DNA from: Chitinophagaceae bacterium | Lineage (GTDB): Bacteria; Bacteroidota; Bacteroidia; Cytophagales; Cytophagaceae | Reading direction: 5' to 3' | NCBI GenBank assembly: GCA_028288365.1 | Contig: JAQBNU010000017.1 | Location: 54,501-118,500, forward strand | Length of the DNA: 64,000 bases | Shown here: positions 45,059 through 53,179 of the stretch, in pieces | How the letters are laid out: the number at the start of each line of letters is the position of its first letter | How positions within the stretch are numbered: position 1 is the first letter of the stretch | Translations under genes and position numbers: made by a program | Notes under the pieces: model-generated | Databases searched by the model: none | What the model was told of the DNA's origin: nothing | The model's input: only the letters and a program-made list of their open reading frames with translations

Positions 45059-47821
45059 TAACACCAAATTCACAATCTTATTCGGTACAATAATAATCTT
45101 CTTCGGTGTCTTGCCTTCCAGCCATTTCACGACGGCTTCGTTTACCATCACCTGGTCTTCGATTTCTTTTGGAGAAAGAGTAACCGGCAAACTGATCTTC
45201 ACGCGTACTTTTCCGTTGATGGAAACAGGATATTCAAAATCGCTTTCCTGTACATGGGCGGCATTGTAAACCGGGAATTTCGCATTCAATACAGTCTCTT
45301 TATGTCCCAGCTGACTCCATAATTCTTCACACAAGTGCGGAGCGAAAGGAGAAAGGATAACCACCAGTTGTTCGAGGATTTCTTTCTTATGGCATTTCAA
45401 CGAAGACAATTCATTCACACAAATCATCAAGGTACTCACCGGTGTATTGAAGGCATAACGTTCGATGTCTTCTTCCACACGCTTGATAGTTTTGTGGAGT
45501 ATTTTCAGTTCTTCTTTGGTTACGGCTTCGTTGCTCACGATGAGTTTGCCTTCTGTATCATGAAACAGTCTCCATACTTTTTGAAGAAATTTGTATACAC
45601 CTTCAATACCGTTGGTGTTCCATGGTTTGAATTGTTCCAACGGTCCGAGGAACATCTCATACATCCGCAAGGTATCGGCTCCGTATTGATCTACGATGTC
45701 GTCGGGATTGACGACGTTGTGTTTCGACTTGGACATTTTTTCTACTTCACTGCCGCACACATATTTGCCTTCTTCTAAAATGAATTCGGCGTTGTGCAAA
45801 TCTGGTCTCCATTTTTTAAACGCTTCAGTATCCAACACGTCGTTGTGTACAATGTTGACGTCGACATGCAGTGGTGTGGTATCGTATTGCTTACGCAGGT
45901 TATAGGAAACGTATTGATTCGTTCCGGTCACACGGTATACAAAGCTCGAGCGACCTTGTATCATACCTTGATTGATGAGTTTCTTGAACGGTTCTTCGTT
46001 GTGTACGTAACCGGTATCTTTCAAAAACTTGTTCCAAAATCTGGAGTACAACAAGTGACCAGTCGCGTGCTCTGAACCACCGATGTATAGATCCACTTGT
46101 CCCCAGTATTGTTCCGCTTCTTTGCTCACCAAGCGTTGTGCATTTTTAGGATCCATGTAGCGTAAGAAGTACCAGCTCGAACCGGCCCAGCCTGGCATGG
46201 TACTTAATTCTAAATTGCGCGCCACGAATTCCGCGTTGCGTCCCAATGGAGGTGCACCGTCTGGCGTAGGTTTATATTCGTCAATAGGAGGGAGTTCCAG
46301 AGGAAGTTCGCTTTCCTTGAACAACTTCGGTGTATCTCCATCGAAACTCACTGGTATCGGTTCGCCCCAATAACGCTGACGTCCGAAGATGGAGTCGCGC
46401 ATTCTGAAATTGATCTTGGCTTTACCGAATCCTTTTTCTTCTGCATACGTCACCGCTTTAGGAATGGCTTCACTCACCGTCAGTCCGTTTAAGAAACCGG
46501 AGTTGATCATCGTACCTGCTTTCGGATCGAAATCTTCTTTGGTAATATCCGTACGATCACCTTCCTGCACGGCGATGATCGGTAAGTTGAAATGTGTAGC
46601 AAATGCATAGTCGCGTGTATCAGAAGAAGGCACGGCCATCACCACACCTGTGCCGTAACCGGCCAACACGTAATCTGCGATCCACAAAGGAATCTGTTCG
46701 TTGGTAAATGGATTGGTCACATAGCTGCCCGTAAAACATCCGCTCACCGTTTTTACATCACTCATGCGATCGCGTTCGGAGCGGTTCTTGGCTTTGTCCA
46801 CGTAAGCTTCTACTTCTGCTTTTTGTGCAGCGGTAGTCAGTTGAGGAATCCATTCATGTTCCGGAGCAATCGACACGTAAGTCACGCCAAACGTGGTATC
46901 CACGCGGGTAGTGAAAACGGTCAACGTGATGTCTTGTCCGGTGACTTTAAAATCCAGTTCAGCACCCAAAGACTTTCCGATCCAGTTGCGCTGCATTTCC
47001 TTCATCGGTTCCGGCCAGTCGATGGTGTCGAGGCCTTGCAGCAAACGCTCTGCATAAGCTGTGATGCGCATGATCCATTGTTTCATTTTCATGCGCACAA
47101 CAGGATAACCTCCGCGTTCAGACAATCCGTCTTTTACTTCTTCGTTGGCGAGCACGGTACCTAATTCAGGACACCAGTTCACCATCGTTTCCGATAAATA
47201 AGTCAGTCTGTATTTTTGAAGCAAAGCTTGTTTGTCTTTTTCGTTTAACGCTTTCCATTGTGAAGCATCAAACGATTCGGTATGTTCGTCGCAAGCCGCG
47301 TTGATTCCAGCGTTACCGTTCTTTTCGAAAGCGGCAATCAGCGTATCGATGTGTTCGGCTTTGTTGGTGTTTTTATTGAACCAGTGATCAAACAATTGCA
47401 CAAAGATCCATTGTGTCCATTTGTAGTAATCAGGATTGGAGGTGCGCACTTCTCTTGACCAGTCGAAAGAGAAACCGATCTTGTTCAATTGTTCTTTGTA
47501 GCGTGTGATGTTTTTCTCTGTCGTGATGGCCGGATGTTGTCCGGTTTGCACCGCGTATTGTTCGGCAGGTAAACCGAAAGAATCGAAGCCCATCGGATGC
47601 AAGACGTTAAATCCTTTGATGCGTTTGTAACGCGCAATGATGTCTGTAGCGATGTAACCCAGTGGATGTCCCACGTGCAGGCCTGCACCCGAAGGATAAG
47701 GGAACATATCGAGTACATAGTACTTGGGTTTGGACGTGTTTTCAGTGACCTGGAAGATGTTGTTTTCTTTCCAGTAAGCTTGCCATTTTTTCTCGTTAGA
47801 CGCGAAGGAGTAATCAGACAT
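45056..47821 (-). CDS. leuS: Leucyl-tRNA synthetase
   Basis: A 921-residue class I synthetase. HIGH-type signature PYPSGAGLHVGHPLGY near residue 41; KMSKSKHNVV at about 690; CP1 editing domain with the T-rich loop TTRVDTTFG and the GTGVVMAVP ... DTRDYAFA region; anticodon-binding domain (FNTPVSTLMICVNEL, SPFAPHLCEELW); the C-terminal LeuRS tail (PKKIIIVPNKIVNLVL). It charges tRNA-Leu and edits mischarged residues. Longer than the ~860 aa of E. coli because of extra residues at about 110-190. Single gene, reads away from a repeat-rich gap. Confidence 0.98.
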   Translation of the reverse strand: MSDYSFASNEKKWQAYWKENNIFQVTENTSKPKYYVLDMFPYPSGAGLHVGHPLGYIATDIIARYKRIKGFNVLHPMGFDSFGLPAEQYAVQTGQHPAITTEKNITRYKEQLNKIGFSFDWSREVRTSNPDYYKWTQWIFVQLFDHWFNKNTNKAEHIDTLIAAFEKNGNAGINAACDEHTESFDASQWKALNEKDKQALLQKYRLTYLSETMVNWCPELGTVLANEEVKDGLSERGGYPVVRMKMKQWIMRITAYAERLLQGLDTIDWPEPMKEMQRNWIGKSLGAELDFKVTGQDITLTVFTTRVDTTFGVTYVSIAPEHEWIPQLTTAAQKAEVEAYVDKAKNRSERDRMSDVKTVSGCFTGSYVTNPFTNEQIPLWIADYVLAGYGTGVVMAVPSSDTRDYAFATHFNLPIIAVQEGDRTDITKEDFDPKAGTMINSGFLNGLTVSEAIPKAVTYAEEKGFGKAKINFRMRDSIFGRQRYWGEPIPVSFDGDTPKLFKESELPLELPPIDEYKPTPDGAPPLGRNAEFVARNLELSTMPGWAGSSWYFLRYMDPKNAQRLVSKEAEQYWGQVDLYIGGSEHATGHLLYSRFWNKFLKDTGYVHNEEPFKKLINQGMIQGRSSFVYRVTGTNQYVSYNLRKQYDTTPLHVDVNIVHNDVLDTEAFKKWRPDLHNAEFILEEGKYVCGSEVEKMSKSKHNVVNPDDIVDQYGADTLRMYEMFLGPLEQFKPWNTNGIEGVYKFLQKVWRLFHDTEGKLIVSNEAVTKEELKILHKTIKRVEEDIERYAFNTPVSTLMICVNELSSLKCHKKEILEQLVVILSPFAPHLCEELWSQLGHKETVLNAKFPVYNAAHVQESDFEYPVSINGKVRVKISLPVTLSPKEIEDQVMVNEAVVKWLEGKTPKKIIIVPNKIVNLVL

Positions 47822-47958
47822 AGAAGGTGTGTTGTAAAGAGTATTAATTAAATGATGATAAGAATTAGTATGATCAAGTGTTGAATGACAATCGTTGGTT
47901 TTGGGTAAAGAATAGAAAGAGTACTATCGATGATGGTGAAATGCATGCTTATACTTTT

Positions 47959-48087
47959 TAGGGCGTTTCCCCGCTGTATACTGTAGCGTAATCTCGATGT
48001 TTTCTACGGCGGGGTCGGGCTTTCGCTCCAAGTCCGGCTTGCCCACAATGCTCAAGCGCTTCGGGCTTTCCGCTCAATCCCTTACGC
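47959..48087 (-). repeat. Dispersed structured repeat, copy R5 (minus, long-loop variant)
   Basis: On the minus strand: GCGTAAGGGATTGAGCGG, GAAAGCCCGAAGCG, GGAGCGAAAGCCCGA, then CCCCG ... CGGGG around a ~35-base loop, ending AAACGCCCTA. The hairpin arms again differ from other copies but remain complementary. Confidence 0.8.
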
Positions 48088-48110
48088 AAACCTACAAACA
48101 ACATTTGATT

Positions 48111-48231
48111 GCGTTAGGGATTGAGCCATTGTCTGAGTTCTTTTTCTTTGGCGAGTAAAGTCATTTATAGAAATGAAGTTTCATCCAAAGAAAAAAACGA
48201 GTGGCGAAAGCCCGGCCCGAAGGGAACGCCC
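48111..48231 (+). repeat. Dispersed structured repeat, copy R6
   Basis: GCGTTAGGGATTGAGCCATTG ... GTGGCGAAAGCCCGGCCC-GAA-GGGAACGCCC. Opposite to R5, 23 bp away; internal part unlike R2-R5 but like R1. The gap 47822-48464 otherwise shows no gene. Confidence 0.75.
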
Positions 48232-48464
48232 AGATTATGATATGCATTCCTGTAAATATAGATCAACTCTAAATACACATCCACCAACAAATTATGTCAC
48301 TCATCACCTTCAAACACCCATCGTCCAAGCTTACCCCAAGCCCTCTCTCCCCGCTAAATTAAGCATTTTTACCTTCTGCTGAACCTAAAACCGCAATTTT
48401 ACAGGGCTATTCAAACTTTTTTTATAACTTAAGCGTTATCATTCGAACTCAAACCCCGATAACT

Positions 48465-48683
48465 ATGAAAAATATTGCTCTAGGTGTCATTTTCGCCTTC
48501 TCATTGGCTCTTTCCGCTTCTTCTTTTGCAGCCCTTACAAACAATGAAGAATTGTCTGTAAGCTGCTCAGTGAGCGATAAAGACAAAGACAAAAAGAAAA
48601 ACAAGAAGTGCTGCTCTACTGGTAAAGACAAGAAGTGCTGCTCTTCTAAAGAAGAAAAAAAGACAGAAGAAACAACCAAGTAA
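48465..48683 (+). CDS. Small secreted Lys-rich protein with two CC motifs
   Basis: A 72-residue protein with a signal peptide (ALGVIFAFSLALSASSFA). The mature ~50 residues are highly charged (DKDKDKKKNKK, EEKKTEE) with one single Cys (SVSCSVSD) and two near-repeats KKCCS(T)GKDKKCCSS. The CC pairs could bind metal or form disulfides; no known domain. A strong terminator follows, so it is a single-gene transcript. The short length and skewed composition make function uncertain, but the signal peptide and terminator support a real gene. Confidence 0.8.
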   Translation: MKNIALGVIFAFSLALSASSFAALTNNEELSVSCSVSDKDKDKKKNKKCCSTGKDKKCCSSKEEKKTEETTK

Positions 48684-48731
48684 TTCTTCTACAAATGAAG
48701 ACTTATTCACGGTGTTGATAAGTTCAAACAG

Positions 48732-48762
48732 AAAGCCTTCCTACACCGGGAAGGCTTTTTTA
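48732..48762 (+). terminator. Rho-independent terminator
   Basis: AAAGCCTTCC / GGAAGGCTTT with a 7-base loop, then TTTATTTT; 48 bp after the small CC-rich gene and just upstream of thyA. Confidence 0.95.
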
Positions 48763-48794
48763 TTTTAGTATCCTCAAACTCATTCCCTTTTACC

Positions 48795-49589
48795 ATGAAG
48801 CAATACCACGACCTGATGCGCCATATCCTTGAACATGGTGTCACCAAAACAGACCGCACCGGTACAGGTACTGTCAGTGTTTTCGGCTACCAGATGCGGT
48901 TCAACCTGCAGGAAGGTTTCCCGATGCTGACGACAAAAAAAGTACACCTGCGTTCTATTTTGCATGAGCTGTTGTGGTTCCTGAAAGGGGAGACCAACAT
49001 CAAATACCTGAAAGAAAATGGTGTCAGCATTTGGGACGAATGGGCAGATGAAAAAGGAGAACTCGGTCCTGTATACGGCTACCAGTGGCGTTCATGGCCC
49101 ACACCGGAAGGCGGACACATTGACCAAATCACCAACGTGATCAACCAGATCAAAAAAAATCCAGACTCCCGCCGATTGATTGTGAGCGCCTGGAACGTAG
49201 CGGATGTTGATAAAATGAAATTGCCTCCTTGTCACGCCTTCTTTCAGTTTTATGTGGCAGATGGAAAACTGTCTTGTCAGTTGTACCAACGCAGTGCCGA
49301 TGTATTCCTGGGCGTACCGTTCAACATCGCGTCTTATGCGCTGTTGACGATGATGGTCGCACAAGTGTGTGGACTGCAACCAGGAGATTTTGTACATACG
49401 TTGGGTGACGCACATTTGTATTCCAATCACATCGAACAAACGAAATTGCAATTGAGCCGTGACTTCCGTCCTTTGCCACAACTGGTCATCAATCCTGAAG
49501 TAAAGAATATTTTCGATTTTAAATTTGAAGATTTTGAATTGAAAAATTATGATCCGCATCCGCACATTAAAGCCGACGTGGCAGTTTAA
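48795..49589 (+). CDS. thyA: Thymidylate synthase
   Basis: 264 residues, the same length as E. coli ThyA. Catalytic Cys146 in [13 protein letters not shown]; phosphate-binding Arg in DRTGTGT and [19 protein letters not shown] and the dUMP-recognising [10 protein letters not shown]-terminal HIKADVAV is the folate-closing tail. It methylates dUMP to dTMP with methylene-THF. The next gene, 17 bp on, is an NTP pyrophosphohydrolase, which suggests a small pyrimidine-nucleotide operon. Confidence 0.99.
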   Translation: MKQYHDLMRHILEHGVTKTDRTGTGTVSVFGYQMRFNLQEGFPMLTTKKVHLRSILHELLWFLKGETNIKYLKENGVSIWDEWADEKGELGPVYGYQWRSWPTPEGGHIDQITNVINQIKKNPDSRRLIVSAWNVADVDKMKLPPCHAFFQFYVADGKLSCQLYQRSADVFLGVPFNIASYALLTMMVAQVCGLQPGDFVHTLGDAHLYSNHIEQTKLQLSRDFRPLPQLVINPEVKNIFDFKFEDFELKNYDPHPHIKADVAV

Positions 49590-49606
49590 AAAAAATAAAA
49601 ACAATT

Positions 49607-50071
49607 ATGGAAAAATTAGATTCACTCAATCAGGTTGCTGAATTTCATACGACCTTCGGTCATCCGATCTTACCTCAGCCCACAGTGCCTCCCATCGAGC
49701 GCAGTGCCTTACGTATTTCTTTGTTGCAGGAAGAACTGGATGAGTTGCAGGAAGCAGTAGATGCCAAGGACATTGTAGGCATTGCCGATGCCTTGTGTGA
49801 TTTGCAATATGTACTATCGGGTGCCGTATTGGAATTTGGATTGGGAGAAAAATTCAAAACGTTGTTCGATGAAGTGCAACGCTCCAACATGAGCAAGGCC
49901 TGCAAGACCAAAGAAGAAGCCGAACAAACCATTGCGCATTATAAAGCCAAAGGTACCAATAGTTTTTACGAAGAGAAAGACGGTCTATTCTTAGTGTACC
50001 GAGAAGGCGATCGTAAGACGTTGAAGTCTGTTGCTTATTCGGAAGCGGATTTGAAGGGGTTGTTGAAGTAA
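49607..50071 (+). CDS. MazG/PRA-PH-like nucleoside triphosphate pyrophosphohydrolase
   Basis: A 154-residue all-alpha NTP-PPase. Metal-binding pattern EELDELQEAVDAKD (ExxExx) and, one helix later, DALCDLQYVLSG (ExxD-type second pair). N-terminal HTTFGHPILPQPTVPP is a landmark of this small family in Bacteroidota and phages. By family it removes pyrophosphate from (d)NTPs. Directly behind thyA (17 bp), so removal of dUTP or damaged dNTP to feed or protect dTMP synthesis is plausible; substrate not proven. Confidence 0.88.
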   Translation: MEKLDSLNQVAEFHTTFGHPILPQPTVPPIERSALRISLLQEELDELQEAVDAKDIVGIADALCDLQYVLSGAVLEFGLGEKFKTLFDEVQRSNMSKACKTKEEAEQTIAHYKAKGTNSFYEEKDGLFLVYREGDRKTLKSVAYSEADLKGLLK

Positions 50072-50093
50072 TACCATCTTTTTTATTTTTAGA

Positions 50094-50126
50094 CTAAAGT
50101 GCTCCATTTTTATAGTTGCACTTTAG
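50094..50126. promoter_or_regulatory. Candidate operator of the HigBA-type pair
   Basis: Perfect 9-bp inverted repeat CTAAAGTGC ... GCACTTTAG with a 15-base AT-rich centre, 22 bp upstream of the toxin ATG. The centre and right arm overlap the likely promoter (TATAGTTGCACTTTAG). Fits autorepression by the XRE antitoxin; binding not shown. Confidence 0.55.
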
Positions 50127-50147
50127 GGAAACTTTTTTTATTTTTAT

Positions 50148-50507
50148 ATGGTTGATAAAACACCAATACATAAATACCGTAAGGTTGTTGAATACAAGGA
50201 TTATTTTGAAAAATTCTTTATCAAACAAAGACCAAAAGTTCAAGATAAGATTTATTGGACTTTCAAGTTGATAGAACAACTTCCAATAGTTCCTGAAATG
50301 TATCTTAAACACATGGAGAATGCTGATGGACTTATGGAAATTAGGGTTCAGCAGGGAAGTGACATCTTTCGTATCTTCTGCTTTTTCGATGAGGATCAAT
50401 TGATAGTACTTGCCAATGGATTTCAAAAGAAAACACAGAAAACACCCAGACAAGAAATTGAAAGAGCAATAAAAATTATGAAACAATATGAAAGCGAAAA
50501 AAAGTAA
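50148..50507 (+). CDS. HigB/RelE-superfamily toxin (Gp49-like)
   Basis: A 119-residue basic protein of the RelE/ParE superfamily, phage Gp49/HigB type: YFEKFFIKQRPKVQDKIYWTFKLIE, then MYLKHMENADGLMEIRVQQGSDIFRIFCFFDEDQLIVLANGFQKKTQKTPRQEIERAI. The conserved LxEIR-x(6)-RIF and NGFxKKTxKTP signatures are present. By family it cuts mRNA on the ribosome. Toxin-first order and a 20-bp overlap with the antitoxin gene are typical of higBA. Looks intact. Confidence 0.92.
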   Translation: MVDKTPIHKYRKVVEYKDYFEKFFIKQRPKVQDKIYWTFKLIEQLPIVPEMYLKHMENADGLMEIRVQQGSDIFRIFCFFDEDQLIVLANGFQKKTQKTPRQEIERAIKIMKQYESEKK

Positions 50508-50793
50508 TATCGTAACATTAGATGAGATGATCGATCGGCATTACGGTAAACGTGGTACCAAGAAGCGAGAAGAGTTCGAGAGAGGATATGAAAATTTTAA
50601 AATCGGTGCTTTGATTCAGATTGCCCGTTTGGAAAAAGGATTGACGCAGGAAGAGCTGGCCGAGAAAGCTGGTACTACGAAGTCCTATATTTCTAAATTG
50701 GAAAATAATGTGAAAGAAGTTCGCTTTTCGACGTTGCAAAAAATTGTTGAATTAGGTTTGGGAGGTAAACTTCAACTTTCCATTAAGTTTTAA
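50488..50793 (+). CDS. XRE-family antitoxin (HigA-like)
   Basis: A 101-residue protein with an XRE helix-turn-helix at about 40-90 (IGALIQIARLEKGLTQEELAEKAGTTKSYISKLENN). The N-terminal ~38 residues are charged and could wrap the toxin. Overlaps the toxin gene by 20 bp. By family it neutralises the toxin and represses the operon, possibly at the inverted repeat 50094-50126. Confidence 0.93.
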   Translation: MKAKKSNIVTLDEMIDRHYGKRGTKKREEFERGYENFKIGALIQIARLEKGLTQEELAEKAGTTKSYISKLENNVKEVRFSTLQKIVELGLGGKLQLSIKF

Positions 50794-50796
50794 AAC

Positions 50797-51288
50797 ATGT
50801 ATTCCGAATATTTCGACAGTTCCACGCTCACCGCAGAAGATAACAATCTCCTAAGCGAATTCGCCACACGCCGCGCCATCATTTTGCATTTTATCCGTCA
50901 ACAAAGAAAATACGTGTTGACCTGTCCGGCTTGTGCTTTTCCTACCTTGCATCATCAAGGTGGATTTGAAACTTGTCCGGTATGCGATTGGGTAGACGAG
51001 GGACAAGACGACGAGGAAGCCGATGAAATCTGGAAAAACCGCAACGGTAAATTGTCATTGACAGAATACCGCGTGGCTACAGGCTATGCACTGCGCACCT
51101 TATGCCACGAACAGAAAGGAAGCTTAGTAGCCGATCCCGTGGAAATCATTGATGTCATTGAACAACACGAGGCAAGAATGGATGCCTTTCAGGAAACCAA
51201 TTCCATGAACGTCGACGACGATCATCCGGTGTGGGAAGCGTGGAAAAAAGAAAAGGCAAAATTAAAATTAGATTTGATCAGAAAATAA
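50797..51288 (+). CDS. CPCC-like zinc-finger protein
   Basis: A 163-residue cytoplasmic protein with a two-knuckle motif CPACAFPTLHHQGGFETCPVC followed by DWVDEGQDDEEAD, matching the CPCC family pattern (CPxC ... CPVC-x-W-x-DD). Probably a small zinc-binding protein; function unknown. Its start is 4 bp after the antitoxin stop, and the next gene (DUF2142) begins 5 bp after its own stop, so transcription is probably continuous. N-terminus MYSEYFDSSTLTAEDNNLL has no signal peptide. Confidence 0.8.
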   Translation: MYSEYFDSSTLTAEDNNLLSEFATRRAIILHFIRQQRKYVLTCPACAFPTLHHQGGFETCPVCDWVDEGQDDEEADEIWKNRNGKLSLTEYRVATGYALRTLCHEQKGSLVADPVEIIDVIEQHEARMDAFQETNSMNVDDDHPVWEAWKKEKAKLKLDLIRK

Positions 51289-51293
51289 AAGAG

Positions 51294-53174
51294 ATGACAA
51301 ACCTCTTATCATGGACTGGTAAAATCAAACCGACTACTTTTTTTGTGGTTTGTGCCACGGTATTCGGATTGATCTTTATCCTCCTCACGCCGCCTTTTCA
51401 AACACCCGATGAGTTCAATCATTTTTACAGGGCCTATCAAATTTCAGAAGGGCAGTTCATCGCTCTCCAGCCCGATCAACGGCTGGGAGGGGAGTTACCG
51501 GCAAGTCTGATGAAGCTCTCCGAACCTTTCAGGGCAATGCCCTTGAAGGATTATGTCTCTACAAATTATGCGACCATCGTCGCACAGTTTGCTATACCCT
51601 TAAAACCGAAAGAAAAAATATTCATTGATTTTCCGAATACAGGTTTGTATTCACCGGTATCTTATTTTCCTCAGGCGGTTTCTATTTTTGTTCTTCGTCT
51701 GTTTGAATTACCTCCACTGTATATTTTTTATGGTGCACGAATAGGAACCTTATTGTTTTGGGTCTTCGGTATTTTTCTGACGCTGCAACTGCTTCCTTTT
51801 TACCAATGGTTTTTTGTACTCCTTGCGCTGCTTCCCATGTCTGTGTTTACCAACATGTCTTTGAGTGCCGATGTAGTGACTAATCTTTTGTCTTTTTTGC
51901 TGATGGCGTACAGTTTGAAATTAGCCTATGAAGAACAGGTTGTATTGACCAGGCACATTCTAGTGTTCGCCATACTCTGCATGTTGTTGGCTCTGGCTAA
52001 AGTGGTTTATATTCCATTGATGCTTTTGTTCTTTATCATTCCAAAGAAAAAATTTGCTAATAGCAAAATATACTTTTTGCAACTGTCTTTTTTATGTTTA
52101 ATCTCTTTCTGCACGGCTTTGTGCTGGTCACTGGTGATAGCGGATCTATACATTCCATATAGTTTATACAACCCCGCTTTCAGAGAAGGTCCGATCATGG
52201 AGACATGCATTGTATACTGCGCCAATATGCAGGAGCAGTTGCACTATATTTTCAGTCAGGGGTTGTTATACCTGCCGGAAGTGTTCTTGCATTCTATGAC
52301 CACCGCTTTTGATATGTATGCAGAAGGTTATATTGGTACATTTGGCTGGTTGGATACTTACATTCCTTTACGGTTTGTTTACACCGCTTATGTGGTTATA
52401 TTTTTTGTGGCCGTTTTTGGAGGGGAAAAATCAGTGGCACTCAAATGGAGTAACAAATTGATTTTAGTAATCGTATTGATTGCATCACTTAGTTTACTGC
52501 TGTTGTCTCAATTGCTTACGTGGTCTTGTGTCGGCACCGGATTAGTGCGATTGATACAGGGACGTTATGTCATTCCTCTGTTTCCTTTATTATGGATGCT
52601 CTTGTACAATCGCACATGGTTGTATCCACGAAGCGTAACATTTCTGGTGACCGTGTTTTCGGTATGGAGTCTTTCATATAGCAGTGTGTTATTGTACAAA
52701 CGTTATTATACCAAACACGAAGTGAAATTAATACACGTTTCGTGTGGTGCTGAAAAAGTGACGAAGGATAATTATTATAATACTGACAACCCTTCTATCG
52801 TATTTGAAAATGGGAATACGCAAAGTAAGGAACATGCACGATCAGGATTTTATTCAGCAAAAATAAGTAAAAGTAATCCCTATGCCTTTACGTATATGCT
52901 GAGTGGTTGTGGATGGAGCGATAGTATAAAAGTAGATGTCTGGAGATACGGTAAGCACGGAACACTTGTCATTACAGACGTCGATGATGAATTCTCTTCT
53001 TTGTCTTCTGAACCGATTGAGACGGACAGCCTTGGATGGGATCACCTGCAAGTGAATTTTTTTGTGCCTTTCTTCGTAAAGGAAGAAGGACTAAAAATAT
53101 TTATGTATAACGAAGATGAAAACGATTCCTCTTACTTCGATGAATTGCGTATTACTCATCGAAAGATCAGGTAA
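51294..53174 (+). CDS. DUF2142 multi-pass membrane protein
   Basis: 626 residues from ATG 51294, preceded by AAAAGAG; the frame continues upstream to 51231 but would overlap the CPCC gene. GT-C-like membrane protein with about 11-12 segments. DUF2142 landmark LLTPPFQTPDEFNHFYRAYQISEG after the first segment (acidic DE in the first loop), then ARIGTLLFWVFG, and NMSLSADVVTN. The C-terminal ~150 residues are soluble and beta-rich. By family similarity a polyprenyl-sugar-dependent glycosyltransferase, but activity is unproven. Converges with the helicase, stops 5 bp apart. Confidence 0.85.
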   Translation: MTNLLSWTGKIKPTTFFVVCATVFGLIFILLTPPFQTPDEFNHFYRAYQISEGQFIALQPDQRLGGELPASLMKLSEPFRAMPLKDYVSTNYATIVAQFAIPLKPKEKIFIDFPNTGLYSPVSYFPQAVSIFVLRLFELPPLYIFYGARIGTLLFWVFGIFLTLQLLPFYQWFFVLLALLPMSVFTNMSLSADVVTNLLSFLLMAYSLKLAYEEQVVLTRHILVFAILCMLLALAKVVYIPLMLLFFIIPKKKFANSKIYFLQLSFLCLISFCTALCWSLVIADLYIPYSLYNPAFREGPIMETCIVYCANMQEQLHYIFSQGLLYLPEVFLHSMTTAFDMYAEGYIGTFGWLDTYIPLRFVYTAYVVIFFVAVFGGEKSVALKWSNKLILVIVLIASLSLLLLSQLLTWSCVGTGLVRLIQGRYVIPLFPLLWMLLYNRTWLYPRSVTFLVTVFSVWSLSYSSVLLYKRYYTKHEVKLIHVSCGAEKVTKDNYYNTDNPSIVFENGNTQSKEHARSGFYSAKISKSNPYAFTYMLSGCGWSDSIKVDVWRYGKHGTLVITDVDDEFSSLSSEPIETDSLGWDHLQVNFFVPFFVKEEGLKIFMYNEDENDSSYFDELRITHRKIR

Positions 53175-53179
53175 TAAAT

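Noticed and set aside
50148..50507. Toxin gene as a pseudogene fragment
   Set aside because: The full RelE/HigB-type domain and its C-terminal signature are present and the antitoxin overlap is intact.
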